NCBI RefSeq assembly: GCF_006152065.1
Contig: NZ_VDFW01000002.1
Location: forward strand, 310,001 to 374,000
Source of the DNA: Amycolatopsis alkalitolerans
GTDB lineage: Bacteria; Actinomycetota; Actinomycetes; Mycobacteriales; Pseudonocardiaceae
Direction: 5' to 3'
Length of the DNA stretch: 64,000 nucleotides
The notes under the pieces were generated by a model, which was not told the DNA's origin, did no database searches, and was given only the letters and a program-made list of their open reading frames with translations. A program made the translations under genes and the position numbers. This document shows positions 24,341-33,625 of the stretch, piece after piece (within the stretch, counting starts at the first letter, position 1; each line of letters opens with the position of its first letter).

Positions 24341-24409
24341 TCGACGAGTCCGTCAAGTCGGGAGTGGTGACTCCCCTTCGCCCGAGCGCGCACGAAGGAG
24401 TGCACTGCC

Positions 24410-26527
24410 ATGGCCTATGTGATCGGAGTCGACGTCGGTGGCACGTTCACCGACGCCGTGCTCGACGACAACGAGGGCACGCTCATCGCGGCCAAGTCGC
24501 CGTCTTCACCCCCGGACTACTCCGTCGGCGTCGTCGACGCCCTCGATGCCCTGGCCGGGCAGCTGGACCTCAGCCTGGAGGACATGCTCGCCGACACCCA
24601 CCACATCGCGCACGGGACGACTTCGTCGCTGAACGCGCTGGTGACCGGCAACGTGCCGGCGGTCGGGTTCCTCACCACGGCGGGCCACCGGGACTCGCTC
24701 TACATCATGAACGTCGAGGGGCGCTATCTGGGTCGTTCTCCGGACCAGCTGCAGAACGTGATGGGGCAGACGAAGACACACGCCCTCCTGCCCAAGAAAC
24801 GCGCGCTCGAAGTGATCGAGCGCATCGACCGGGACGGCAACGTCGTCGTTCCCCTGAACGAGGACGCCGCACGCGACGCGATCCGCGCGCTCGTGGCCGA
24901 CGGCGTCGCCGCGATCGCGGTCTCGTTGCTGTGGTCGTTCCGCAATCCCGTCCACGAGCGCCGGCTCCGGGAGCTGGTCCACGAGATCGATCCGGTCGTG
25001 TTCGTCAGCCTCTCCAGCGAGGTCAGCCCGCGCATCCGGGAGTTCTCGCGCAGTGCCACCACGATCATGAGCGCACAGATCGGCCCCGGCCTGCGCGACT
25101 ATCTCGGCGAGCTGGAGACCAAGCTGCGCGACCACAAGCTCGCCGGCCCCCTGCTGGTGATGCAGAGCAACGGCGGCGCCATCGCGGCCGCCGAAGCGCC
25201 GCGAGGCGCGATCAGCACGGTGGGCTCGGTGCTTACCGGTGGTGTGGTCGGCGCGCTGTCCCTAGGACGGCAACTGGGCCACCGCAACATCATCGCCACG
25301 GACGTGGGCGGCACGACGTTCCTCGCCGGACTGATCGTCGACGGCGAGCCGGTGCGCGCCACGACCACCATCATCAATCACCATCCGATCAATGTGCCCA
25401 GCCTGGAGGTCCACGCCATCGGATCCGGTGGCGGCGCGATCGCCTGGGTGGACCCCGGTGGAAACCTCCACATCGGACCGCGCAGCGCCCAGGCGGTGCC
25501 CGGTCCGGCGTGCTACGGCCAGGGGGGCACCGAACCCACCAACACCGACGCCAATCTGGTTCTGGGCATCCTCCCCGAGAGCGGGCTTCTCGGCGGGAAG
25601 AAGAAGCTCTCCATGGAGCTCGCCCGCGAGGCGATCCGGACCCGCATCGCTGAGCCATTGGGGTTGAGCGTGGAGGACGCCGCGTCCGCCATCTACGCCG
25701 TGCAGAACGCACAGACCGGTGACCTCCTGCGCAAGACGGTCGTCGAGGCCGGGCACGATCCGCGGAACTTCATCGTGTACGCCTTCGGCGGATCCGGCCC
25801 GGCGCACTGTGCCGGCTACGCCGCCGAAGTCGGAGTGAAGCAGGTCGTGGTCCCGCTGGGCCAGGTCGCCTCTGCCTTCTCGGCCTACGGACTCGCTTCC
25901 TCCGACGTCGTGCTGGCCACCGAGCTCTCCGTGCCGAGCGCGATCCCGCTGGACCCGGAGAAGGTGCGCAAGAGTTTCGAGGAGCTCGAGGCACAGGTCC
26001 GCGAGGCGCTCGCGCGCCAGGGGCTCTCCTTCACCTCGATCGGAATCGAGCGCGAGATCGACATGCGGTTCACCGCCCAGCTGGCCGAGATCGCCGTGCC
26101 GGTAGCGGGCGACGCCATGGACCAGCCCGGTCTCGACGCCGCCGCGACCTGGTTCGAGCGCAAGTATGCCGAGCTGTACGGCGAGGGCACGGGCTTCCGC
26201 GGCGCGGGCATCCAGGCGATCACGTTCCGGGTGCGCGCCACGGGTGTCCTGCCGTTTTCACCCGAGCTGCCCGGCATCGGCGTCGCGGGCTCGAGCGACG
26301 CCTCGGCGGCCCGCACGGGGACGAGGCCGGTCTGCCTTGACGGGGCGACCGGTTACGTCGATACCGGCGTCTACGACTACCGCAAGCTCGCCCGCGGCCA
26401 CGTCATCCCCGGCCCCGCCATCATCGAGGTCCCCACAACGACCGTCGTCGTGCCGCACGGCGCCACCGGGACGATCGATCACCTCGGCAACCTCACCATC
26501 GCCGCCAGCCAGGAGCAGCCACGATGA
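24410..26527 (+). CDS. HyuA-type ATP-dependent hydantoinase/carboxylase subunit (copy 2)
   Basis: 705 residues, same length and domain order as copy 1 (13027-15144): GVDVGGTFTDAV, ATDVGGTTFLAGL, VPGPACYGQGGTEPTNTDANL. The two copies are similar throughout but differ at many positions, so this is an old duplication or independent acquisition rather than a recent tandem copy. SD-like GAAGGAG precedes the ATG. ATGA overlap with HyuB2. Confidence 0.92.
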   Translation: MAYVIGVDVGGTFTDAVLDDNEGTLIAAKSPSSPPDYSVGVVDALDALAGQLDLSLEDMLADTHHIAHGTTSSLNALVTGNVPAVGFLTTAGHRDSLYIMNVEGRYLGRSPDQLQNVMGQTKTHALLPKKRALEVIERIDRDGNVVVPLNEDAARDAIRALVADGVAAIAVSLLWSFRNPVHERRLRELVHEIDPVVFVSLSSEVSPRIREFSRSATTIMSAQIGPGLRDYLGELETKLRDHKLAGPLLVMQSNGGAIAAAEAPRGAISTVGSVLTGGVVGALSLGRQLGHRNIIATDVGGTTFLAGLIVDGEPVRATTTIINHHPINVPSLEVHAIGSGGGAIAWVDPGGNLHIGPRSAQAVPGPACYGQGGTEPTNTDANLVLGILPESGLLGGKKKLSMELAREAIRTRIAEPLGLSVEDAASAIYAVQNAQTGDLLRKTVVEAGHDPRNFIVYAFGGSGPAHCAGYAAEVGVKQVVVPLGQVASAFSAYGLASSDVVLATELSVPSAIPLDPEKVRKSFEELEAQVREALARQGLSFTSIGIEREIDMRFTAQLAEIAVPVAGDAMDQPGLDAAATWFERKYAELYGEGTGFRGAGIQAITFRVRATGVLPFSPELPGIGVAGSSDASAARTGTRPVCLDGATGYVDTGVYDYRKLARGHVIPGPAIIEVPTTTVVVPHGATGTIDHLGNLTIAASQEQPR

Positions 26528-28836
26528 CCATGCACATTCCCGGTTCGGCCGCGTTCGCCAGCCGTCCCATCGACCCGCTCCGGTTCGCCGGCCAGTTGCC
26601 GGACTCCCCGCCGCGGCACACCGTGACCGATGAGCAGATCGAGGCACTGGACCCGCTCACCTACGAGGTGATCCGGCACCGCCTGTGGTCGGTCACCGAC
26701 GAGATGGGCGAAACCCTCAAACGCATGTCCGGCTCGCCGGTCGTCACGGACGCCAACGACTTCGACTTCGCGATCAGCGACGAGCTCGGCCAGGAAGTCC
26801 AGGTCGGCCTCTACAACACGATGCTGGCCGGTGCGGTCGATCTGGCGATCTACTGGACCCTGCGGAACCGCACCGTTCGCGAGGGCGACATGTTCCTGTG
26901 CAACGACCCGTGGGTCGGCGGGGGTCTGCACCAGAACGACGTCATCGTCTTCCAGCCCATCTTCGTCGACGGGCGGCTCTTCGCGTGGACCAGCGCGGTA
27001 TGCCATGAGCCCGACCTGGGCGGTGTCGGACTCGGCTCCTTCGACCCCGCGGCACAGGACGTCTTCTCCGAGGCGGTTCCCACCCCGCCGGTGCGTGTCG
27101 TCCGCGATTTCGAGCTCCAGGAGGACATCGCCGACCTGTGGATCCGCCGCTCCCGGGTGCCGCTGCTGGTCGGGCTCGACCTGCGCGCCAAGGTCGGCGC
27201 GAACACAGTGGGCCGCAACCGGCTCGAGGCGGTCGTCGAACAGTACGGCGCCGACACCGTCAAGGCCGTCATGAAGCGCATGATGAACGACGCCGAACAG
27301 CGGCTGCGCGACAAGCTCCGCCGCGTTCCCGACGGCACCTGGCACGCCACCGGCTATCAGGACCAGGCGCGCGAAGGCGACCGCGGAGTCCACAAGATCA
27401 CCGTCGCGATGACGAAAAAAGGGGACCACCTCACCTTCGACTTCACCGGTACCGATCCGCAAGCCGGCGTCATCAACTGCACCTACGCCGGTATGCGCGG
27501 GGGCGCCATGCTCGCGCTCCTGCCCGTGCTCGCGCATGACATCCCGTGGTCCGCCGGTGGCCTGCTGCGCTGCTTCGACATCGTCTCGGAGGAAGGGACG
27601 CTCAACAACGCCACCTTCCCCGCCGCGGTCAGCCGGGGCCCGATCGGCCCGGCGTGGCTGACCGGATCGCTGATCGCGGAATGCCTCTCGCAGATGCTCG
27701 ACCGGACCGTCGAGTTCGGCGACAGCGTTCAGGCCAGCTGCTGCGGCACGCACGACACCGCGGTCCTGGCCGGCGTCGACGCCCGCGGCGGCGAACCGGC
27801 CCCCTTCATCAACATCGTGATGGACGTGATGGCCGCCGGTTACGGCGCGCGCCCGCGGCAGGACGGGATGGACACCGGCGGCCTCAACTGCATCCCGATG
27901 GGCCGGATCCCCGACGTGGAAATGGTCGAGTACCTCTACCCGCTGATGACGCTGTGGCGCCGCGAGGAACCCGACTCGGGCGGTCCGGGCCGGCATCGCG
28001 GTGGCGTCAGCGGCTCCAGCGCCATGATCCCTTACGGCACGGGCACGCCCATGGGGCTGGTCGTGGCCTCCTCCGGCAAGGGGGTCGCCCAGAACAACGG
28101 CCTGGCCGGTGGTTACCCCGGCAACACCGCCATCGGGATCGTGGCCCGCGGCTCCAGCGTCAAGGCCGCCTTCCGGTCCGGCATCCTCCCGACCACGTTG
28201 GAGATCGTCGCCGGCACCCAGGAGTTGCGCGCCTGCTACGACACCTCCTATCTGGCCCCGGACGACGTCCTCTACCTGAACTGGCAGGGCGGCGGCGGGT
28301 ATGGCGACCCGGTGCTGCGCGAACCGTCCGCCGTCCTGGCCGACTACCACGCGGGCAAGGTCACGGCGGACGGGTCGGCGGAGACCTACGGCGTCGTACT
28401 GTCCGGTGACACCGTCGACGAGGCGGCGACCGGGCGCCGGCGTGCCGAGATCCGCCGGCACCGCGCCACCCAGGCCACCATTCCGGCCGGGGAGCCGCGG
28501 ACCGTGGATCTCGCTACCGCGGTCCGGCTGGACGACAACCTGGCCGAGGTCAGGGCAGGCGGCGGCCTCGTGGTGGCCTGCCGCCATTGCGGCCGTCAGC
28601 TGGGCGATGCGCGCACGGACGCCACCCTGGCGCTGGCCAGGCTCGACGGGCCCGCCCGCGCTGCCGGTCCGCAGGTCACCGCCGACCCGGCCACCTACCT
28701 CGATGACGAGGTGGTGTTCCGCCAGCTCTTCTGCCCGGGTTGCTGGACGGCCGTCTACTCCGGCCTGGTGCCCGCCGACCACCCCGACCACGCCCTCGAC
28801 ATCGGCCGGCTGATGCCGAGCAGCGCATCCCGATGA
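26524..28836 (+). CDS. HyuB-type subunit with fused C-terminal zinc domain (copy 2)
   Basis: 770 residues. Same architecture as 15215-17518: LDPLTYEVIRHRLWSVTDEM, GDMFLCNDPWVGGGLHQND, and the C-terminal CRHCG and FCPGCW cysteine pairs with DEVVFRQLFCPGC. The paired Cys motifs are conserved between copies, so the zinc domain is under selection. Start ATG overlaps the HyuA2 stop; ATG 26530 is an alternative. Stop overlaps the ligase ATG. Confidence 0.9.
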   Translation: MTMHIPGSAAFASRPIDPLRFAGQLPDSPPRHTVTDEQIEALDPLTYEVIRHRLWSVTDEMGETLKRMSGSPVVTDANDFDFAISDELGQEVQVGLYNTMLAGAVDLAIYWTLRNRTVREGDMFLCNDPWVGGGLHQNDVIVFQPIFVDGRLFAWTSAVCHEPDLGGVGLGSFDPAAQDVFSEAVPTPPVRVVRDFELQEDIADLWIRRSRVPLLVGLDLRAKVGANTVGRNRLEAVVEQYGADTVKAVMKRMMNDAEQRLRDKLRRVPDGTWHATGYQDQAREGDRGVHKITVAMTKKGDHLTFDFTGTDPQAGVINCTYAGMRGGAMLALLPVLAHDIPWSAGGLLRCFDIVSEEGTLNNATFPAAVSRGPIGPAWLTGSLIAECLSQMLDRTVEFGDSVQASCCGTHDTAVLAGVDARGGEPAPFINIVMDVMAAGYGARPRQDGMDTGGLNCIPMGRIPDVEMVEYLYPLMTLWRREEPDSGGPGRHRGGVSGSSAMIPYGTGTPMGLVVASSGKGVAQNNGLAGGYPGNTAIGIVARGSSVKAAFRSGILPTTLEIVAGTQELRACYDTSYLAPDDVLYLNWQGGGGYGDPVLREPSAVLADYHAGKVTADGSAETYGVVLSGDTVDEAATGRRRAEIRRHRATQATIPAGEPRTVDLATAVRLDDNLAEVRAGGGLVVACRHCGRQLGDARTDATLALARLDGPARAAGPQVTADPATYLDDEVVFRQLFCPGCWTAVYSGLVPADHPDHALDIGRLMPSSASR

Positions 28837-30506
28837 GCCACTCGGACTGGGACGGGCGCCTGGTGAGCGTTCCGGCCGAGCGGGCGGCGCGCTACCGTGC
28901 GACCGGCGAGTGGAGCGACGCTCCCACCAGCCGGCGGCTCCACGAGGTCGCAACCCGGTTTCCCCGGCGGCCGGCGGTCATCACCGCCGAGGGCGAGCTC
29001 AGCTACGCGGACCTCGACGCGCGCACCGACCAGATCGCCGCCGGGCTGATCGACCTCGGGTTCCGGCGGCTGGACCCGGTGCTGTTCCAGGTGACCAACC
29101 GCATGGCGACGGTCCTGGCGTGGTACGGATGCCTCAAGGCCGGGCTGGTGCCGGTCGCCACCTTGGCGGCGCACCGGATGCACGAGATCGGCCACGTCAG
29201 CCGGGCGGTGGGGGCGGTCGGCCACCTGGTCGAACGAGGCCTCGGCTTCGACCTCGCCGGATTCGCCCGCGAGGTCGCCGCGGGCCACCCCACACTGCGC
29301 CATGTCCTGACCATCGGCGGAGATCCGGAGCCAGGCGCGCCGGCCCGGATCGAGGACGTCGGCGCGTCCATCGACTCCGGCCGCGCCCGTGCCGTGGTCG
29401 AGGCCGTGGAACAGGCCACGGATCCGCTGGACGTCGCGGTCTTCCAGCTCTCCGGCGGCACCACCGGGGTGCCCAAGGTGATTCCCCGCATCCACGCCGA
29501 GTACTGGAACAACGCCCTGTTCTACGCCCGTCACCTCGGCTGGGACGAGCACAGCCGGGTCGCGCACCTGATCCCGCTGGTCCACAACGCGGGCATCTCG
29601 TGCGCCCTGCACGCGGCCCACTCCGTCGGGGCGTGCCTGCTGCTCGCCACACCCGATGCCCGCCGGGCCTTCGCGCTCATGGCCGAGCACGGCGCCACGG
29701 AGGCCCTGTTCGGCCACGGCCACTACCAGGCGCTGCTGCGGCCGGAGTTCGACCGGGCACGGCGCGCCTTGCGCCGCTCGGTGCTCTCCGGCGCCAAGGT
29801 CAGCCCCGAGCTCTTCGCGCGCGTCGACGACGGGCAGAGCCGGTGGGCCGGCCAGATGTTCGGCATGTCGGAGGGGTTGTTCACGGTCAGCCCCCTGGAC
29901 TCGCCCGCGGAAGCGCGGCAGACCACCGTCGGCGTACCGATCGCGCCGAGCGACGAAGTGCGGATCCTCGATCTGTCCTCAGAGGACGAATTGCCGGCCG
30001 GTGAGGTCGGCGAACTCTGCTGCCGCGGCCCCTACACGATCGCGGGCTACTTCGACGCACCCGCACACAACGCGACCGCGTTCACCTCGGACGGCTTCTA
30101 CCGGACCGGGGACCTGGCCGCGATCCGCCTTGCCGGAGGGCGCCGTCACGTCGTCATCGAGGGGCGCATCAAGGACCTGATCAATCGCGGCGGCGAGAAG
30201 ATCAACGCCGAGGAGGTCGAGATGCTGCTGGCGCGCCACGACCGCATCACCGCGGCGGCGGTCGTCGCCATGCCCGACGCACGGCTCGGTGAGAAGACCT
30301 GTGCGTATCTCGTCTCCACCGACGAGACCCGGCTCAGCCTCACCGAGATCCAGCATCACCTCGAAGGCCTGGGAGTCGCGAAGTTCAAATGGCCGGAGCG
30401 GCTGGAGTGGGTGCCCGCCTTGCCCCGGACCACTGTCGGCAAGGTCGACAAGAAACACCTGCGTGCCGAGGTCGCCGCCAAGGTCACCGAGCGGGCCGCC
30501 GGCTGA
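28833..30506 (+). CDS. Aryl-CoA/aryl-acid ligase (DhbE/SdgA-type AMP-binding, copy 2)
   Basis: 557 residues. LSGGTTGVPKVIPRIH, the HN pair in LIPLVHNAG, GMSEGLFTV and the catalytic lysine motif VGKVDKKHL. Same subfamily as 17508-19136 but clearly diverged in the aryl pocket region (HNAGISCALH versus HNAGVALCVL), so the two may activate different ortho-substituted aryl acids. Last intact gene of cassette 2; a chimeric fragment follows. Confidence 0.9.
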   Translation: MSHSDWDGRLVSVPAERAARYRATGEWSDAPTSRRLHEVATRFPRRPAVITAEGELSYADLDARTDQIAAGLIDLGFRRLDPVLFQVTNRMATVLAWYGCLKAGLVPVATLAAHRMHEIGHVSRAVGAVGHLVERGLGFDLAGFAREVAAGHPTLRHVLTIGGDPEPGAPARIEDVGASIDSGRARAVVEAVEQATDPLDVAVFQLSGGTTGVPKVIPRIHAEYWNNALFYARHLGWDEHSRVAHLIPLVHNAGISCALHAAHSVGACLLLATPDARRAFALMAEHGATEALFGHGHYQALLRPEFDRARRALRRSVLSGAKVSPELFARVDDGQSRWAGQMFGMSEGLFTVSPLDSPAEARQTTVGVPIAPSDEVRILDLSSEDELPAGEVGELCCRGPYTIAGYFDAPAHNATAFTSDGFYRTGDLAAIRLAGGRRHVVIEGRIKDLINRGGEKINAEEVEMLLARHDRITAAAVVAMPDARLGEKTCAYLVSTDETRLSLTEIQHHLEGLGVAKFKWPERLEWVPALPRTTVGKVDKKHLRAEVAAKVTERAAG

Positions 30507-30669
30507 CTGGCGCAGGTACCTCCTGTCTTCACCCTGTACTGGCTGCCCGGAGTCGCGAACCGGGCTCCTCGTGGACGGGGGAACCCGGGTCTGGCCACCG
30601 TGTCGTGGACGTTGCAGAGTGAGCGTTACATACAGAGCTGGCGCCAGGCACGCTGTCCACCACGGTCTC

Positions 30670-31197
30670 ATGCGCTGCTTCGAGATCGTCACCGACGAGG
30701 ACACCATCACCAACGCCTCGTTCCCGGCCGGCGCGCGTCCCGGCGCCACCGGCCTCGGTCACCTCGTCCTGGCCAGTCCCAAGCTCGACGAACTCCGCGA
30801 ACTCTACGAGTCCGTGCTCGAGTTCCGGCTGACCGACTATCGCGCTCCCGGCCTGTACTTCCTCCGCTGCAACGCGACCCACCACAGCATCGCGCTCGCG
30901 CACGCGGAGACACCGTCGATCCACCACCTCGAGATCGAGCACGGTTCGATCGACGATGTCGGACGGGCTCACGACCGGGCCCGGGCCAACGGCGTACCGA
31001 TCTCCATCAGCCTCGGCCGGCATATGAACGACAAGGCGATTTCTTTCTACGTCAGGAATCCCAGCGGGTTCCACCTCGAGATCGGGTGCGGCGGCATCGA
31101 GGTGACCGACGGCTGGGTTCCGCACGATTTCGGGGTATCGGACGTCTGGGGTCATCACCATGCCGAGGCCAATCCCTTCGCTTCCCCCGCATCGTGA
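30670..31197 (+). pseudogene. Chimera: short HyuB fragment joined to C-terminal half of an extradiol dioxygenase
   Basis: The open frame from ATG 30670 reads MRCFEIVTDEDTITNASFPAG, which aligns with the HyuB segment GLMRCFDIIAEEGTMINASFPA and not with any dioxygenase. It then continues as the C-terminal VOC domain of a BphC-type extradiol dioxygenase: GLGHLVLAS, CNATHHSIALA, SIHHLEIEH, SLGRHMNDKAISFYV, GFHLEIGCGG. The metal ligands of this domain (two His and a Glu) are all there, but the N-terminal domain is missing. Probably a recombination scar; 175 residues if translated. Confidence 0.75.
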
Positions 31198-31424
31198 TGA
31201 GCAACCCTTATCCCGGCGCTGCCCGAGGCGCCGAGGAGGAAGCCGAAGATCAGGGGCGAGACGACGCCGGCGAGGCGGGCGAAGCTGCTCGTCAGCGTTT
31301 TCCTGGGAAGCCGCCGCCACCGCTCTGACCGGCGAGCCCGCTGCGCGGCGGTGAACTGCTTCACCACCACCATGAGTTGTCCGGCGAGGGTGCCCAGCCA
31401 GGTCAGTCCAATCAGGACGGTCAA
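31155..31424 (-). other. Possible remnant of a membrane protein
   Basis: Minus-strand frame with two hydrophobic stretches (LTVLIGLTWLGTLAGQLMVV and LAGVVSPLIFGFLLGASGS) separated by an Arg-rich loop. It could be the tail of a transporter. It overlaps the end of the dioxygenase fragment and lies downstream of the broken monooxygenase on the same strand. I do not recognise the family. The rest of 31198-31554 shows nothing I can name. Confidence 0.25.
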
Positions 31425-31554
31425 GCCGTCGAGCCGGAACCACCAGGCCAGTACTGTCGGGGCGCCCGTGAACGTTCAGGGCTGCCTACGCCCTTCTCCC
31501 GTCGCACCCCGCCGCTGATCGAGGCCCTGGTTGAGGGACCGGTTTCTGTCGACC

Positions 31555-32761
31555 TCATCTCTCGGCGGGTATGGCGTCGGGATCGGGAGGTGGGGTCCAG
31601 GCGTAGGTGTCCGCACTGGAGCGCAGGTACCGCCGGGCTGGAATGAGGCTCACCAGAGCGTTGCGGAACGCCGCCGCGGCTGGGTGGCTCCACGCCGCTA
31701 TGCGGCCGATGCGGGCGGACTCGCGTACCAGGCGCTGGGTGCGGGGGCGGCGCGCGTGGTCGTAGCGTCGGAGGGCGGCGTCGATGTCCGGTTCACGGGC
31801 GAAGCCGGCGAGGGTGGCCGCGTCCTCAAGTGCCAGGCAGGCGCCCTGACCAAGGTCGGGAGTCATGGCGTGCGCCGCGTCGCCCAGCAGCGCGACCCGG
31901 TTGGCGACGTAGGTTGGCAGCGGTTGGCGCAGGTAGTAGATGTCGTGGCGCAGCACCGCAGCCGGCGGGGTGGCGGCGAGCAACTCGGGGATGGGCCGAT
32001 GCCAGTCCCGGTACCGCGTCTGGAGGCCGGCGAGCTCGTCGTCGGTGTGTGTGCCCGCGGGGGCCGACGCCGCGGCGAACCAGTATGTCCGCCCGTCGGT
32101 GAGAGGGACGATGCCGAACCGCTGGCCGCGGCCCCACGTTTCGGTCACCGCGTGCTGTTCCAGAGCTGCTGCTCGTTCGGCGGGGACGATCCCGCGCCAG
32201 ACGACGTAGCCGGCATAGGCGGGGCCGGGGTAGGCGGGAAGCAGCGTCGTGCGGATGGTGCTGTGGAGACCGTCGGCGGCGACCACCAGGTCGGCTGTCA
32301 CTTCGGCGGTGGCCGTTGACTCGCCGTCCGGCCGTTCGTACGTCACGGTCGCGCGGCCGTCGGGCCGTTGCGCGATGTTGAGCACCCGGTGCCCGGTCCG
32401 CAGCTCGGCGTCCTGCACGGAGTCGGTGAGCAGCTGGTGCAGGTCGGCACGGTGCAAGGCGAACGCCGGGACTCCGAACATGGCCTCCAGGGCGTCAAGG
32501 CGGGTGTGCATGATCCATCGCCCGCCTGACACGGATGCCGGCGGCGCCTTGGGCCATCGCGCGGTCGTGAAGCGCACCGCCTAGCCCCAGGGCGTCCAGC
32601 GCCCGTACCGCGTTGGGCGCGAGCGTGATTCCCGCGCCCAGCGGGCGGAGTTCGGGCGCCTGTTCGAGCACCTGCACCCCCCACCCCGCCCGGATCAACC
32701 CGCGCGCCACCGCGAGTCCGCCGATGCCTCCGCCCACGACCACCGCCGACAGCTGCCCCAT
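31555..32761 (-). pseudogene. FAD-dependent monooxygenase (salicylate/3-hydroxybenzoate hydroxylase type), frameshifted
   Basis: Two overlapping frames together make one ~400-residue protein. The N-terminal part (ATG 32761: AVVVGGGIGGLAVARGLIRA, then AMAQGAAGIRV) runs out at about 32530, and homology resumes in another frame as SGGRWIMHTRLDALEAMFG. It continues through VVAADGLHSTIR and LLGDAAHAMTPDLGQGACL to the stop at 31555. One base gained or two lost near 32525-32540 explains the break. NADH-dependent aromatic hydroxylation would be the ancestral role. Divergent neighbour is a TetR on the same strand. Confidence 0.82.
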
Positions 32762-32863
32762 CCCTTTCTCCTCACTGCGAATCTCTGTGTCCGTATACGG
32801 GGGTCAGGAGGCGAGGCCGCGGCGACCGGAGGCTCCAATCGCCTGGCGGCCGGCTCGTGCCGG

Positions 32864-33508
32864 TCACCGGGGGAGCAGTTGGTCGATGAGCGTCTGCGTC
32901 AGCCAATGCTCGTAGCGCTTCGCTGACCAGCCACGGTCCTCCACGAGGAGCTGGAACACCTCGGGGGACATGAGTGCGTGGATGAGGTCGGCTGCGTCGC
33001 GTTCGCGGACTCCCGGTCGCAGCGCGCCGGCGCGGGCAAGGGCACGGGCGATCTGCCGCTGCCCGGCGCCGCGGGATTCCGTCCGCTCCGCGACCAGAGC
33101 GGCCGCGTCCCGGTCGGCTGCGGCAGCGCCGACCAGAACGCGGTACAGCGGTGCGGTCCTGACGTTCGTCTCCCGGCAGATCGCGGCGAACCCGGCGAGC
33201 TGCTTGGCCGGATCGGGTTCCCGGAGCAGGGCCTGCGCGGCCGGCTGGTCCACCAGCGCGCCCGCACCTGCCGCACCGGTGACGGCGGTGTCGATCAGTG
33301 CGGTGAGGATGCCGATCTTGGAGGAGAACAGCCGGTACACGGTCGCCGGGGGAACGTCGGAACGCTCGCTGATCATCTCCACGGTGGTGGCCGGGTAGCC
33401 GCGCTCGACGAACAGGGCGCGGGCCGCCTGGACCACCGCCGCGCGTGCCAGCCGGGTTCGGGCCTGCCGCCCTGTTCCCGGCCTGCCGGCGTCGGTCTCT
33501 GGTCGCAT
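32864..33508 (-). CDS. TetR-family transcriptional regulator
   Basis: 214 residues from ATG 33508 (MRPETDAGRPG); an upstream extension would run through the operator region. HTH: ARALFVERGYPATTVEMISE, then SDVPPATVYRLFSSKIGIL. The promoter region shared with the divergent methyltransferase gene carries a perfect 12 bp inverted repeat (33586-33620), the obvious binding site. Likely represses the 33626-36486 gene set and itself. Confidence 0.92.
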   Translation of the reverse strand: MRPETDAGRPGTGRQARTRLARAAVVQAARALFVERGYPATTVEMISERSDVPPATVYRLFSSKIGILTALIDTAVTGAAGAGALVDQPAAQALLREPDPAKQLAGFAAICRETNVRTAPLYRVLVGAAAADRDAAALVAERTESRGAGQRQIARALARAGALRPGVRERDAADLIHALMSPEVFQLLVEDRGWSAKRYEHWLTQTLIDQLLPR

Positions 33509-33585
33509 GGTGATCAGGCCGTCTCGCACTCGGTGGCTACGGCGCCGGGACCGTCCATGCTCGGCTCGGCGATGTTCATACAGAT

Positions 33586-33620
33586 GAGAGTAGCACTCTT
33601 GAAATGACAGTGCTACTCTC
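33586..33620. promoter_or_regulatory. Perfect palindromic operator between divergent TetR and methyltransferase genes
   Basis: GAGAGTAGCACT (33586-33597) and AGTGCTACTCTC (33609-33620) are exact reverse complements, separated by 11 nt, and end 5 nt before the ATG at 33626. Size and symmetry fit a TetR dimer site. Its position so close to the start codon suggests a short leader and direct occlusion of transcription. Confidence 0.8.
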
Positions 33621-33625
33621 AAAGA

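Noticed and set aside
31198-31554. A full transporter gene on the minus strand
   Set aside because: Only two hydrophobic segments are visible, no start signal or family signature; listed only as a possible remnant.
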